From contig JAHDSC010000130.1 in assembly GCA_018432925.1 (NCBI GenBank), positions 1 through 37,045 of the forward strand: a stretch of 37,045 bases of DNA, written 5' to 3'. This document shows, one piece after another, positions 16,322 to 26,062 of this stretch. This DNA is from Desulfobacterales bacterium (lineage in GTDB: Bacteria; Desulfobacterota; Desulfobacteria; Desulfobacterales; JAHDSC01). Under the pieces are notes generated by a model, which saw only the letters and a list, made by a program, of their open reading frames with translations, ran no database searches and was not told where the DNA came from. Numbering within the stretch: position 1 is the first letter of the stretch; each line of letters begins with the position of its first letter. Both the position numbers and the translations under genes were made by a program.

Positions 16322-17467
16322 TTAAAAGGCCTCCTTCAATGCTTCATAAACATGATCCGGGGATATGATCGCTCCACCCGGATGCCCCACCAAAACCGCG
16401 GGGGTTTTTCTTCCAACACACCGTTGAACCTCCAGATGAATCTGGCCCATATTGATTTCGACGGTCATGAAACCTTTCACTCTTTCAGCCAATCTGCGGA
16501 TCGGATCTTCAGGAAACGGCCATATGGTAATCAGACGAAGAAGACCCGCCTTTACCCCATGTTTTCGGGCCAAATCCACCGCCGCAAGGCTGGTTCGCGC
16601 AGAAACCCCGTAAGATATCAGTACCACCTCGGCATCATCCAGGCGATAGCCCTCTGTCTGAATTATGTCGCCTAGATTTTTACGGATCTTACCGGTGATC
16701 CGTGCCATCATCTCTTCCTGAGTTTCGGCGGTCAAAACCGGATAGCCTTTTTCATCGTGAGTCAATCCGGTCACATGAATGCGGAAACCCTCGCCCACCG
16801 AAGGCATCGGGGCCACCCCATTGGGTCCGGGTTTGTAAAGCTTGAATCGGTCTTTCCGCCCTTTGGGTCGGGGCCTCGACGAGGTGGAGATTTCTTTGAA
16901 GGGAGGAATTGTCACCCGTTCACTCATATGCCCGACAATTTCATCACTCATGATTAAAACCGGTAAACGATACGTTTCACTCAAATTGAAGGCGGTTATG
17001 GTCAGATAAAACATTTCCTGAGGCGAGGACGGGGCAAGTGCAATGATTTCATAATGTCCGTGAGCCCCCCATCGGGCCTGCATCATGTCTCCTTGCGCAC
17101 CCATTGTCGGAAGGCCCGTAGATGGACCGGTGCGCTGCACGTTAACAACAACGCAAGGAGTTTCTGTACAGATCCCCAACCCGATATTTTCCATCATAAG
17201 ACTGAAACCGGGACCGGAAGTGGCGGTCATGCTTTTTTTCCCCGCCCAGGAAGCACCGAGCACAGCAGCCATCGCAGCGATTTCGTCTTCCATTTGGATA
17301 AATGTTCCTCCTACTTCCGGAAGCCTTTTCGCCACATGTTCGGCGATTTCGGTGGCAGGCGTGATGGGATATCCTGCGAAAAAGCGGCATCCGGCCGCCA
17401 GCGCACCTTCCGCGCAGGCGACATCGCCCGATATATAATGTTGCCCTGTCAGGACAGATGCTTTCAT
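16322..17467 (-). CDS. korA: 2-oxoacid:ferredoxin oxidoreductase alpha subunit
   Basis: A 381-residue alpha subunit (pyrimidine-binding domain plus transketolase C-terminal-like domain). Seen: GDVACAEGALAAGCRFFAGYPITPATEI (about 14-41), the conserved MEDEIAAM Glu that activates TPP, ATSGPGFSLM, and the NVQRTGPSTGLPT loop. The length and these motifs match KorA of 2-oxoglutarate oxidoreductases. It lies between the ferredoxin gene korD (87 nt upstream) and korB, with which it forms the catalytic core. Confidence 0.92.
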   Translation of the reverse strand: MKASVLTGQHYISGDVACAEGALAAGCRFFAGYPITPATEIAEHVAKRLPEVGGTFIQMEDEIAAMAAVLGASWAGKKSMTATSGPGFSLMMENIGLGICTETPCVVVNVQRTGPSTGLPTMGAQGDMMQARWGAHGHYEIIALAPSSPQEMFYLTITAFNLSETYRLPVLIMSDEIVGHMSERVTIPPFKEISTSSRPRPKGRKDRFKLYKPGPNGVAPMPSVGEGFRIHVTGLTHDEKGYPVLTAETQEEMMARITGKIRKNLGDIIQTEGYRLDDAEVVLISYGVSARTSLAAVDLARKHGVKAGLLRLITIWPFPEDPIRRLAERVKGFMTVEINMGQIHLEVQRCVGRKTPAVLVGHPGGAIISPDHVYEALKEAF

Positions 17468-17554
17468 CCTTTTTCCTCACATGATCCGTTTCAATTCCGA
17501 AAAACTGTTTTTTTCATATCATGGCGGCGAAACGAGGCCTGTCTTCCATTCGGA

Positions 17555-17860
17555 TTACCGCGGGTTTGAATGCAGACGCGGATCCGGCCTTTTGTCGTCT
17601 TGTTCAGAAATCTCTATGGAATAAATGGCGAATTCCGGGCAAATGATTTCGCAATAATGACAGTTCACGCAGTCATCGGGATTCTTTATGACAGGGGGGT
17701 GATAACCCCTTTCATTGAATCTTGATGAAAATGCAAGAACCTGTCGAGGGCAAAATTCAATACAATATCCGCACCCCTTGCATCGTTCTTCGAGGATATG
17801 CACAACACCCCGTGTAATTTGTATTTCTTCCACATCCAGTGGAATCCGCCAGAATTCCAT
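17555..17860 (-). CDS. korD: Ferredoxin-type delta subunit of 2-oxoacid oxidoreductase
   Basis: A 101-residue 2x[4Fe-4S] ferredoxin, first gene of the Kor-Hdr operon. The cluster motifs are CKGCGYCIEFCP and CVNCHYCEIICP, so each has four Cys. The N terminus MEFWRIPLD is typical of delta subunits. ATG 17860 is chosen because GGAAAG lies 7 nt upstream; a TTG at 17908 extends the frame but lacks a ribosome-binding site. It conveys electrons from KorB, or acts as the soluble ferredoxin partner. Confidence 0.88.
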   Translation of the reverse strand: MEFWRIPLDVEEIQITRGVVHILEERCKGCGYCIEFCPRQVLAFSSRFNERGYHPPVIKNPDDCVNCHYCEIICPEFAIYSIEISEQDDKRPDPRLHSNPR

Positions 17861-17960
17861 AGGTACTTTCCAAATTGAATGGTTAAAAGAACGTCGATTC
17901 AGCGGCAAAACGAAATGTTACCGTTTCGATACGCAAAAATTCCGGTAAATGAAACACATA

Positions 17961-18057
17961 GGCCCGCTATGAAGTTTCTTGCCCGGATACACGCACAAGG
18001 GGCCGGACAAAGGAGGCACAATCGTGCGAATATCGAGCTTTTTACGAGGCCGTCAAA
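17961..18057. repeat. Repeat-like segment with dyads in the kor leader
   Basis: The ends carry ggccc (17961) and an inner ggggcc near 17999-18004; inside is the dyad GCAC-AATC-GTGC (18016-18027). The right edge, ttttacgaggccgtcaaa, resembles from memory a sequence that recurs in intergenic DNA of Desulfobacterota. Only one copy is in this window, so repeat status cannot be shown here. Confidence 0.35.
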
Positions 18058-18106
18058 TTTTAAAAGAAATTTTTTAATTGAACAAGATCGGTGCAAATCC
18101 CGTTCA

Positions 18107-18134
18107 ATTATAAAGATATTTTTAAGCAAGTCAA
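18107..18134 (-). promoter_or_regulatory. Sigma-70-like promoter of the kor-hdr operon
   Basis: On the minus strand, -35 TTGACT (18134-18129), 16-nt spacer, -10 TATAAT (18112-18107). The expected start of transcription is near 18100, giving a leader of about 240 nt before korD. Both hexamers are near-consensus (5/6 and 6/6). Confidence 0.65.
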
Positions 18135-18611
18135 GAAATATGTATTCTCAAATTTCTTTATCTTTAAGATACCGAGCATATTTCTTTAGGAGTTTCTTAA
18201 ATTTAATTTGCCATTTTTCTTCAATTATCGATTCGTATGGTGTTTTTCAACTTTTATGAAGAGATAAAACATGATTGAAATTTTGCCTTTGAGCAAAAAT
18301 AGAAGATACCGAAAAAACTCAGTCGGCTCTTCCGATTGATCTACATCTTCTTTCCAATGGGTTAGTTTCCAGAAAAAATGATGAATTCCGGATCGTTAAT
18401 GAAATGTCAAATATGCTTCGGGGTGGTTGTGATTGACAGGAGGGGGAGATTGGATTCGCAGTCGGTATCATCCGCGCTGAAACCCGCTGGCTGCACCATT
18501 AAGGAAAGTAAAATCCGGATCGGGTGGGGTCGTTTCGGTTTGAATCGAAAGCGGGCCTTCAGAGAACACTTCTATTTTTCGGTTTATTCGACAGCCTGAA
18601 GCTTCATCCGG

Positions 18612-20681
18612 TCAACTTGATGAATCATCGTTCTCGGGTATTTTTTCGACATTTTTCAGCCATACCGTCGCTTCGCTGTCGCTTGGCGCTCTGTAGTCAC
18701 CCCTTGGTGACAGGGAACCCCCGGATCCGATTTTCGGACCATTGGGGATACAGGAACGCTTATACTGCGTGGTTTTAAAAAACCGGTATAAATAAACCCG
18801 GAGCCAATGCTTGATTTCTCCGATGGTGTATTGATTTCTTTTACGTTCCGGCACATCCGGCCATTGCCCCGTTTTCTTGTCTCTCCAGGCACAATAAGCC
18901 AAAAATGCGATTTTGGAGGGTAAGTAGCCGAATCGGGTTGTATAAAAATTATTAAAATCCTGGAGTTCATATGGGCCGATGACGGATTCGGTTTTTTGCG
19001 AAGGCTGATTCCTGTCCGTGCCGGGAATCAATTCCGGGCTGATCTCGGTTTCCACAATATCGAAAAGGAGGTCCGATACCTCAACGCCCAATTGATTCGT
19101 GCCCGCAACCCAGCGAATGACATGCTGGATAAGGGTTTTCGGCAAACTGGCATTCACGTTATAATGGGACATATGGTCACCCACTCCGTACGTGCACCAA
19201 CCGAGGGCCAGTTCGCTGAGATCTCCGGTTCCCAGGACAAGGGCATTTCTGAGATTCGCGATACGAAACAAGTGGGAGGTTCGCTCGCCCGCCTGCACAT
19301 TTTCAAAGGTAACATCGTAAATCTCGTCCCCTGCCGCATAAGGGTGCCCGATATCTTGAAACATCTGCAGGCAGCTGGGTTTGATATCGATTTCATTGGC
19401 CTCCACGTCCAGGGATTGCATTAATTTGGTTGCGTTTCGATACGTTTTCTCACTGGTTGCAAACCCCGGCATGGTGTAAGCTTTGATGTTGGATCGGGGC
19501 AATTTCAAAAGATCCATGGTATGAGCCGCAACAATGAGGGCATGGGTGGAATCCAGCCCTCCGGATACACCGATAACGACATTTTTCAGAGCCGTGGACT
19601 TCAAACGTTTTGCAAGGGCATTTGACTGAATATTGTATATTTCATAACAACGCAGATCCCGCTTGGTCGGATCGGAGGGGATATACGGATACCTCGGGTA
19701 TTCTCTGACAGGCAACAGACGGCGGTCGGGAATATTTACCGAAAGAGGAATCCTGCGGAACCGTTTGATTGCTTCCTGATGGGTTCGCGCATTCTGGCCG
19801 AAACTGTTCATGCGCATTCTGTCCTGGGCAAGCCGGTCCAGATCGATTTCGGCATAGATGCTTTGAGAGACTTGAGGAAATCTTTCCGACTCCGCCAGCA
19901 AGTTGCCGTTTTCATAAACCATCGCATGCCCGTCCCAGGCCAAATCGGTAGTGGATTCGCCCAGACCCGATGCAGTGTAAAGGTATGCGGAAATGCAACG
20001 GGCCGACTGGTTTGAAACAAGGTTGTGCCGGTATTCCGATTTTCCCACGATGATATTGGAGGCGGAAAGATTGGCAACCACCGTCGCCCCCGCAAGACCG
20101 GCAAAACCGGATGGCGGTATCGGGACCCATACATCTTCGCAGATTTCAATAAAAAATTTGAAATGTTTTATATTTTTTACTTCAAATATCAGGTCTGCCC
20201 CGAAAGGGATATCCGTTTGTCCGCAAATATCGATCGCTTTTGTAATTGCTGTTTCAGCCGGATTAAACTGGCGAATTTCGTAAAATTCCCTGTAATTCGG
20301 AAGATATGATTTGACCGCAATCCCAAGGATTTTTCCATGATAAACAACGACCCCGCAGTTAAAAAGAAGTGAATCAACCTGCAGGGGCGCGCCGACGACC
20401 ATAATCAGATGCAGCGCCTTCGTTGTGTCCAGAAAAAACTGCAGTGACTCGGAAACACCCTTCAGCAGCGCCTCCTGGTGAAAAAGATCTTCATTCGAAT
20501 AGGCAGACAAACCCAATTCGGGGAAAAGAGCAAAAACAGCGTTATTTTTCGCCGCCTCCTTTGCCAATTTCACGGTTTCCCCGACATTGAAATCGGGATC
20601 CGCCACCCGGACTTCCGGTGAACAGACCGCAACCCTTATCAAGCCATGATGATACAGGTTGAAAAATTTTTTATTATTCAT
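18612..20681 (-). CDS. nadE: Glutamine-dependent NAD+ synthetase
   Basis: A 689-residue two-domain enzyme that amidates nicotinic acid adenine dinucleotide to NAD+, using ammonia released from glutamine. The N-terminal nitrilase-fold glutaminase has the triad Glu55 (FPELGL), Lys124 ([13 protein letters not shown]) and Cys181 (EICEDVWVP). The C-terminal synthetase has the ATP P-loop GVSGGLDST near residue 370 and the [21 protein letters not shown] segment. The length matches the large Mycobacterium tuberculosis-type synthetases. ATG 20681 is the only good start but lacks a strong ribosome-binding site. It is the last gene of the glutamine-related run, 97 nt after hisF. Confidence 0.93.
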   Translation of the reverse strand: MNNKKFFNLYHHGLIRVAVCSPEVRVADPDFNVGETVKLAKEAAKNNAVFALFPELGLSAYSNEDLFHQEALLKGVSESLQFFLDTTKALHLIMVVGAPLQVDSLLFNCGVVVYHGKILGIAVKSYLPNYREFYEIRQFNPAETAITKAIDICGQTDIPFGADLIFEVKNIKHFKFFIEICEDVWVPIPPSGFAGLAGATVVANLSASNIIVGKSEYRHNLVSNQSARCISAYLYTASGLGESTTDLAWDGHAMVYENGNLLAESERFPQVSQSIYAEIDLDRLAQDRMRMNSFGQNARTHQEAIKRFRRIPLSVNIPDRRLLPVREYPRYPYIPSDPTKRDLRCYEIYNIQSNALAKRLKSTALKNVVIGVSGGLDSTHALIVAAHTMDLLKLPRSNIKAYTMPGFATSEKTYRNATKLMQSLDVEANEIDIKPSCLQMFQDIGHPYAAGDEIYDVTFENVQAGERTSHLFRIANLRNALVLGTGDLSELALGWCTYGVGDHMSHYNVNASLPKTLIQHVIRWVAGTNQLGVEVSDLLFDIVETEISPELIPGTDRNQPSQKTESVIGPYELQDFNNFYTTRFGYLPSKIAFLAYCAWRDKKTGQWPDVPERKRNQYTIGEIKHWLRVYLYRFFKTTQYKRSCIPNGPKIGSGGSLSPRGDYRAPSDSEATVWLKNVEKIPENDDSSS

Positions 20682-20778
20682 GATCGCAGTTTTCCGTTTT
20701 TCTCAGGAAATTTTCCATCTGGGTCTTCGGCGTCGCAATGGTTGTCACCCGGAATGAAGATCCAACAGAAAGAGGGTA

Positions 20779-21558
20779 TTATACAAGCGTCCGGACCGGA
20801 ATGCCTTCTTCGGCCAGATAGGATTTAAGCTGACCGATGGTATACTGCCTGTAATGGACCATGGAAGCAATGAGTGCCGCGTCCGCTCCGGACTTAATAA
20901 ATACATCCCTTAGATGCTCCGGTTTTCCCGCGCCGCCGGATGCAATGACCGGTATGGAAACGGCCTTTGATATCATCGAGGTGATCATAAGCTCATAGCC
21001 AAGATTTGTGCCATCCGTATCAATGGAGTTAAGGCAAATCTCTCCGGCTCCCAAGTCCTGTGCCTTTTTTGCCCATTCGACCGCATCCATATTCATCGGC
21101 GTCCTTCCGCCGTTTATCCATACTTCGTATCCGGAGGATATCCGATCGCTTTTTCCGACCCTTTTTGCATCCATTCCCAAAACGATGCATTGGCTGCCGA
21201 AGAATCGAGCGCCCTGAGAGATAAGATCCGGGGTCAGAACGGCAGCGGTATTGACGCTGATCTTTTCCGCCCCGGCATTCAGAACGCGGTACATATCATC
21301 AACCGTTCGGATTCCTCCGCCGACGGAAAAGGGGATAAATATATTTCCGGCAACATTTTCCACCACATCGATAAGAATGTCCCGCTGATCCGAGGAGGCC
21401 GTAATATCGTAAAAAACCAGTTCATCGGCACCTTGCTCATAATATTCCCTGGCCATGGCTACGGGGTCACCGACGTCGATATTTCCCTGAAACCGGATCC
21501 CTTTGGTGGTTTTGCCTTCTCTGACATCCAGGCAAATAATGATTCTTTTGCTAAGCAT
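20779..21558 (-). CDS. hisF: Imidazole glycerol phosphate synthase, cyclase subunit
   Basis: A 259-residue (beta/alpha)8-barrel subunit that uses ammonia from HisH to convert PRFAR to imidazole glycerol phosphate and AICAR, linking histidine and purine synthesis. Seen: KRIIICLDV with catalytic Asp11, [14 protein letters not shown], phosphate-binding [12 protein letters not shown] with the second catalytic Asp (about 130), GGRTP, SIDTDGT, and IASGGAG. All catalytic residues are kept, so this is a genuine HisF rather than a surface-sugar paralogue. ATG 21558 begins the family-typical MLSKRII; the frame can be extended to a TTG at 21585. No hisA or other his gene is nearby. Confidence 0.92.
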   Translation of the reverse strand: MLSKRIIICLDVREGKTTKGIRFQGNIDVGDPVAMAREYYEQGADELVFYDITASSDQRDILIDVVENVAGNIFIPFSVGGGIRTVDDMYRVLNAGAEKISVNTAAVLTPDLISQGARFFGSQCIVLGMDAKRVGKSDRISSGYEVWINGGRTPMNMDAVEWAKKAQDLGAGEICLNSIDTDGTNLGYELMITSMISKAVSIPVIASGGAGKPEHLRDVFIKSGADAALIASMVHYRQYTIGQLKSYLAEEGIPVRTLV

Positions 21559-21606
21559 ACATTTATTTTTGAAACGAAAAATCAAAAATATGCAATAAAA
21601 AAGCGA

Positions 21607-22248
21607 TTAAACCCCTAAAACCGAGTCATCGAAATGACCCGGTTTCCCATCCCACCTGCTGAAATTTACCAGGATTCGCAGACCCTCCCTTCCGCTCTTT
21701 TCCGGATGGAACTGAGTCGCGACCACGTTCTCTTTTCCGATAACCGAGGCAAACCGGATCCCATAGTCCGTTGTGGCGATCATGTCTTCCTGTTTTGCGG
21801 GTTCGGGATAATAGGAATGAACAAAATAAAACTGTACTCTCGGATCGATACCTTCAAGGATGGGATGAGGATGCACAATCGACAGATTGTTCCATCCCAT
21901 ATGGGGAATTTTCAGGTTCATGTCCGCAAACTTTCGGGCCGTGCCGGAGATCATCTTCAAGCATTCGGTATTGTTTTCCTCACTCTTATCAAGGAGAATC
22001 TGCGCTCCCAGACAGATTCCGAGAAAAGGCGTCTTCCGTGCGATGACATTATGAATGACCTGCAATAGATTCCTTGATCGAAGGACCTCCATGGCCTTTC
22101 CGGCCGCTCCCACCCCCGGGAAGACGACTCGATCGGATGACAGGATTTCTTCGGCGGAACTGGTGATTCTACACGCAAGGCCCAAGTATTTTAGAGCTCG
22201 TTCCACCGATCTCAGATTGCCGGCTTCGTAATCAATAATGGCGATCAT
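21607..22248 (-). CDS. hisH: Imidazole glycerol phosphate synthase, glutamine amidotransferase subunit
   Basis: A 213-residue class I glutamine amidotransferase. Seen: IDYEAGNLRSVERAL at the N terminus, oxyanion-strand FPGVGA, nucleophile elbow GICLGAQ (Cys about 80), and QFHPEKS with the His and Glu of the triad. It supplies ammonia to HisF, encoded 48 nt downstream. The ATG at 22248 overlaps the stop of the preceding GlmS-like gene (ATGA), so the two are translationally coupled. Confidence 0.93.
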   Translation of the reverse strand: MIAIIDYEAGNLRSVERALKYLGLACRITSSAEEILSSDRVVFPGVGAAGKAMEVLRSRNLLQVIHNVIARKTPFLGICLGAQILLDKSEENNTECLKMISGTARKFADMNLKIPHMGWNNLSIVHPHPILEGIDPRVQFYFVHSYYPEPAKQEDMIATTDYGIRFASVIGKENVVATQFHPEKSGREGLRILVNFSRWDGKPGHFDDSVLGV

Positions 22249-25200
22249 ATTCTGGTTTGCCGTATTCCTTCAAGAGATTTTGTAATCTCGGACGTAATCA
22301 TACCCACACCCTCGCCCAGAAGGAATTCGATTGGAAGATCTTCCAGGTAACCGTCATCCCATGGCAGATTGTATTCATTGACCAGGTCTACGATCTTGCC
22401 CAGCTTGTCTCCGAGAATCTCTTTTTTCTCCTTTACGGAAAGGTTGTTATTAAAATCCACATGGGCAAGCATTAAATTCCTTATCCGTGACCCTTCACCC
22501 AGAAGCGGAATAATCACAATGGGAGCCTTGTCAAATTTTCCGAGCCCGGCATACATCTCTCCGGTACTGACGATCGTTTTTTTGGTTCCTTTCAGCGGAC
22601 CGGGTTTTTCTACTCTGGATTTCATACGAAGAGAAATGCCCTCCTTTTTTGCGATCGACAGGGTCGATGCATCTCCCGGTTTTCCATCTTCATTCAGTCC
22701 GTCAATATCGTACAGAGTGTATCCTTTGATGCCGGAAATGGCGTTTTGAATTCTCTTGGCGACGATTCCGTCTCTGCCGGTTAAATTTTCCAATGAAAAA
22801 TTAAGCTCGCTAAGCAGTTCAAAAAGAATCCCCTGAAGCATTTCCTCTTTTCTGCTGGTTCCGACGGTAACCGTCTTGGCCTGGTGCCGGATGGCATCGA
22901 TGGGCCGGGAAAGCTCATCAATGGCTCTTCCCAGAGAGATATCCATAAAATCCAAGGGGGATGAAGATATTCTTTTTTCCTTGAAGTCTTCCCAGAAATC
23001 TTCCAGCGGCAGTTTGCCGATGGCATATTTTAAAAGAAGGGTGATATCGGATGCAAGTTCCACGCTCATCGATGAAAAAAAGCCCGAATTTCTCCGATAA
23101 CTGAATCCCGAAGAAAAATTTTCCACGAGCTTGTGAAGACCGGGATCCGCTATTTTTTCGAAAATGGAATAATTATTATTGTTCTGTTCTTTAAACTTCA
23201 AAGATAATTGACTTCTGAATTCACGCAGAAATTCGGATTCCTGGTTAATGCTGCAGGCTGCATAATAACCCCAGAGGTGGCCGGCCAGAGTGTTCAGGAT
23301 CACGGATGTGGGAAAAGGAGAGACAGGAATCGCGATAACTGAATCCGCAACATGGTCGAACCCGTCGTCTCCCTCATCCGCGATAACCACCACAGTAGCG
23401 GCATGAGATTTAAAAATTGCCACGTCTTTCACGATGTCTTCCAAAACGAGCTTCGGATTTCCTGCCGCACAAACCAGTATCAATGGTTCGGAAGAAAGAT
23501 CGATATGTTTTTTATCTTCGACGAAATCCGACGATATGGTCTTGTAGCACAGCTCACTGAGTTTTATGCGGATTTCATCCGCTGCAACCTTATTGGGCCC
23601 GCTGCCCACAACCGCCCAGTATTTCTTTTTCTTGACGATATACCAGGCCGATTTTTTCATTTGCTCTCTTTTGGCAATGACCTGATTCATCATTTCAGGA
23701 GCGTTTTCCAAGGTATTGAGTGTTTCGACGATGGAAGCATCCGACAGGGTACCGAAGGTCCGGGCGAAATAAAGGGCAAGGATGTAACCTGCCACAATCT
23801 GCGAATAAAAGGCTTTCGTTGATGCCACGGACATTTCGATGTCCCTGCCGTCACTGGTATAAAAAATCCCGTCTACCAGATGTGTGATGTCGGATTGCCG
23901 CCGGTTTACAATTGCAAGGAGATAGGCGCCACGTTTTCCGGCCATCGCCACGGCTCGATTGGTATCGGTTGTGGTCCCGGATTGCGTGACCGCAATGACC
24001 AGAGTGTGCTCCAAAGTTTCTTCAAGGAAAAAACCGCTTAATTCGGAAGCCTTCAGTGCCTGGATCTTGATCGGAAGTTTTTTCAAATACCTGGAGAAGG
24101 CATCGGCAATTGCGGCTCCCGCAACTGCGGCGGTCCCCTGCCCGATCACAAGAATATTCCGGATTTCATTGTCCGCGAGGGCCTTTTTCAATCTGGAAGG
24201 GATGATATCGGATCCAAGATTAAAGGTTGGAACAAGACTTTCATCCGGTCCGAAGGAAATCCGGTATTTTCCCCTCAGGGTCTTCTTCACGGATAGCGGA
24301 GCTTCGAGTATCTCCTTCAACAGATAGTGAGGATAATCCTTCCGATCAATATCGCGGGTGGTGATTTCAGCTTTTTGTATGTTTTTCTCATGAATCGGAA
24401 GCGGTTGCCCGTCATAGGAAAAAGCGCGGATTCCGTCCAAACGATCTTTCGCGGTATGACTCAGTACGAAGACCTGCCCCTTTGTCCGGGGATCTCCCGG
24501 TATCCTTTCTTTTTCGCCGTCCATCTTAATAAAATATGGAGTCAGTTCTACAAGACCGTAAATTTCCGAAGAATATATATACTGATCATCCCGTAGTCCG
24601 ATATAAAGAGACTGGCCGCTTCCTTTCAAGGCCAGAAAGACCTTCCCGGGCTCAAGGTCGCTCTGCATGGCAATGGCATGGGAACCTTTGAAATCATTCA
24701 GTGCAAGGCGGAAGGCGTTTTCCAGATCGTTTCCCTGATAAAGATATCTTTCGATCTGCAGAGGGATGATCTTCGTATCCGTGGTCACCCGATTGTCGAT
24801 GAATTCTTTTCCTTGGGACTCCATGGCGGACCGGAGACTGCCGTAGTTATCAATATCTCCGTTAAGCGCAACATCAATGGACCAGTTGCCTCTGCCGTAA
24901 AAGGAATATTCTTTTAACGTCGAGATGGTTCCCGGAGTCCGATCGGACGGCATGCCCGGAGTAAAGTTGTTGACGGGGTGACAATTTTCGACGGTAATGG
25001 AACCGACGGAGGCCCAACGCGTATGGGCCAAATACATTTCGGAATCGATGGATTCATCAATAAATGCATGAAGTATACGGTCCGATCGGATTTTATCTCT
25101 CAAATAACGGGTATTTTCACCCAACGCCCCCGTTATGGAAGCCTTTTTGTAAGTAAACGACACGAACGTAGAGGCCGTCCCCGATGCCTGATCGGATAAG

Positions 25201-26024
25201 TGAACGGAGCCGTCCAGCAGATCAGCCGAATCGAGTCTTTTAATGAAGGCATCGTATAGGCCCTGATTTTTCAGCCGGTTTGTCACCTGATCAGGCAAAC
25301 GCCCGTCTTTGAGACCGAATGAGATTTGTATTCCTGCCGAATCCCTGCCTCTTACCTCTATCCTGTCGATCGAATTCAGCAAAAAATTGATCTTTCGGTA
25401 CTTATTTAAACCTTGTCTGGATAACGCGCTGTTTTTCTCTGCGCCGGAAAGATGGAGAATATTCTCAAAATTCGAAAGGATGTCTTTATCCAGTGCCCAT
25501 GCAGCATCTTTTAATTGAATCAAACGGCCATTCACTTGCTCCATTTCACCTGTGGAAAGCTTGTTCGCGTTCTCTTCAATCAATGATTCTTCGTCGGAAA
25601 GAAAAGAGTTCATCTTACCGGAAAGCCGGTTCAGCCGCTTTCTTTTTTCGTCTTGAAAAAAAAGAGGTTCCAAACTTGCATCTTGTTTTAAATCGAAGAT
25701 GGTTGTTTCGATCTTTTTGATTGTTTCCATACTGCCCAGATAATTTTCCGAATCGATTGTCCGGTCCAAAAGTTTTTTGAACCTGTTTTTTCCAACCTTT
25801 TCAAAACATTCAAAAAGCGGCGCGATGAGATCGTTGCCCTTTATTTCGTTTTTTCTTTTGATCGACAGGATGCCGGCCAGACCGCAACACAGTCTCTCCG
25901 GGATCAGGGGAAAAATAATGATGGAGTTCGGTGGCAAAGAATCCGGGGAGCATCCGATAAAAAGACGCCATTTTTTCAAGCGATTCCATACGGTCAGATA
26001 AAACCTTCCGATTTGTTTACACAT
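22245..26024 (-). CDS. Giant GlmS-like protein: class II glutaminase with double SIS domain and extra C-terminal region
   Basis: A 1259-residue protein related to glucosamine-6-phosphate synthase (normally about 610 residues). Seen: glutaminase start C-C-G-L-A-G-I-L (Cys46-Cys47); then after a helical insertion of roughly 170 residues, DSAGIQ, LAHTRWAS, ENCHPV and VALNGDIDN, which are the glutaminase core. The first SIS domain has VIGQGTAAVAG, TQSGTTTDT and SVASTKAF; the second has VVGSGPNKVAADEI. About 330 more residues follow with no family I recognise. The nucleophile Cys is not at the N terminus: 45 residues precede it from ATG 26024 (GGGAG 8 nt upstream), so either a propeptide is removed or the start is wrong. 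Sugar substrate unknown. The stop overlaps hisH. Confidence 0.75.
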   Translation of the reverse strand: MCKQIGRFYLTVWNRLKKWRLFIGCSPDSLPPNSIIIFPLIPERLCCGLAGILSIKRKNEIKGNDLIAPLFECFEKVGKNRFKKLLDRTIDSENYLGSMETIKKIETTIFDLKQDASLEPLFFQDEKRKRLNRLSGKMNSFLSDEESLIEENANKLSTGEMEQVNGRLIQLKDAAWALDKDILSNFENILHLSGAEKNSALSRQGLNKYRKINFLLNSIDRIEVRGRDSAGIQISFGLKDGRLPDQVTNRLKNQGLYDAFIKRLDSADLLDGSVHLSDQASGTASTFVSFTYKKASITGALGENTRYLRDKIRSDRILHAFIDESIDSEMYLAHTRWASVGSITVENCHPVNNFTPGMPSDRTPGTISTLKEYSFYGRGNWSIDVALNGDIDNYGSLRSAMESQGKEFIDNRVTTDTKIIPLQIERYLYQGNDLENAFRLALNDFKGSHAIAMQSDLEPGKVFLALKGSGQSLYIGLRDDQYIYSSEIYGLVELTPYFIKMDGEKERIPGDPRTKGQVFVLSHTAKDRLDGIRAFSYDGQPLPIHEKNIQKAEITTRDIDRKDYPHYLLKEILEAPLSVKKTLRGKYRISFGPDESLVPTFNLGSDIIPSRLKKALADNEIRNILVIGQGTAAVAGAAIADAFSRYLKKLPIKIQALKASELSGFFLEETLEHTLVIAVTQSGTTTDTNRAVAMAGKRGAYLLAIVNRRQSDITHLVDGIFYTSDGRDIEMSVASTKAFYSQIVAGYILALYFARTFGTLSDASIVETLNTLENAPEMMNQVIAKREQMKKSAWYIVKKKKYWAVVGSGPNKVAADEIRIKLSELCYKTISSDFVEDKKHIDLSSEPLILVCAAGNPKLVLEDIVKDVAIFKSHAATVVVIADEGDDGFDHVADSVIAIPVSPFPTSVILNTLAGHLWGYYAACSINQESEFLREFRSQLSLKFKEQNNNNYSIFEKIADPGLHKLVENFSSGFSYRRNSGFFSSMSVELASDITLLLKYAIGKLPLEDFWEDFKEKRISSSPLDFMDISLGRAIDELSRPIDAIRHQAKTVTVGTSRKEEMLQGILFELLSELNFSLENLTGRDGIVAKRIQNAISGIKGYTLYDIDGLNEDGKPGDASTLSIAKKEGISLRMKSRVEKPGPLKGTKKTIVSTGEMYAGLGKFDKAPIVIIPLLGEGSRIRNLMLAHVDFNNNLSVKEKKEILGDKLGKIVDLVNEYNLPWDDGYLEDLPIEFLLGEGVGMITSEITKSLEGIRQTRI

Positions 26025-26031
26025 ACCTCGA

Positions 26032-26062
26032 ACTCCCAAACCGGTTGAAGAAACCGGTTTTT
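26032..26062 (-). promoter_or_regulatory. Hairpin abutting the ribosome-binding site of the GlmS-like gene
   Basis: Arms AAACCGGTT (26038-26046) and AACCGGTTT (26052-26060) form a 9-bp stem with a 5-nt loop. On the minus strand the stem ends directly at GGGAG (26037-26033), the ribosome-binding site of the GlmS-like gene, so folding could affect initiation. It has a short T-run on the plus strand, but nothing is transcribed toward it on that side. Confidence 0.4.

Larger units (their letters stand above)
17861..18611. other. 750-nt intergenic region between nadE and korD
   Basis: No gene is supported. On the minus strand it holds the sigma-70-like promoter of the kor operon (18107-18134) and a long leader of about 240 nt. 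Within the leader, 17961-18057 has repeat-like sequence with internal dyads. The 18140-18610 part is AT-rich at its left and contains only weak hairpins (for example TTTTGC/GCAAAA at 18281-18298) and short, unconvincing frames on the plus strand. I see no clear terminator for nadE. Confidence 0.5.

Noticed and set aside
17969..18259. 96-residue open frame starting at the ATG within the repeat-like segment
   Set aside because: It overlaps the kor promoter and repeat-like DNA, lacks a ribosome-binding site, and its second half is low-complexity AT-rich sequence.
20779..22248. HisF/HisH as surface-sugar amidination paralogues (WbuY/WbuZ type)
   Set aside because: All HisF catalytic Asp residues and phosphate-binding motifs are kept, and no N-acetyl sugar amidotransferase or glycan gene is adjacent.
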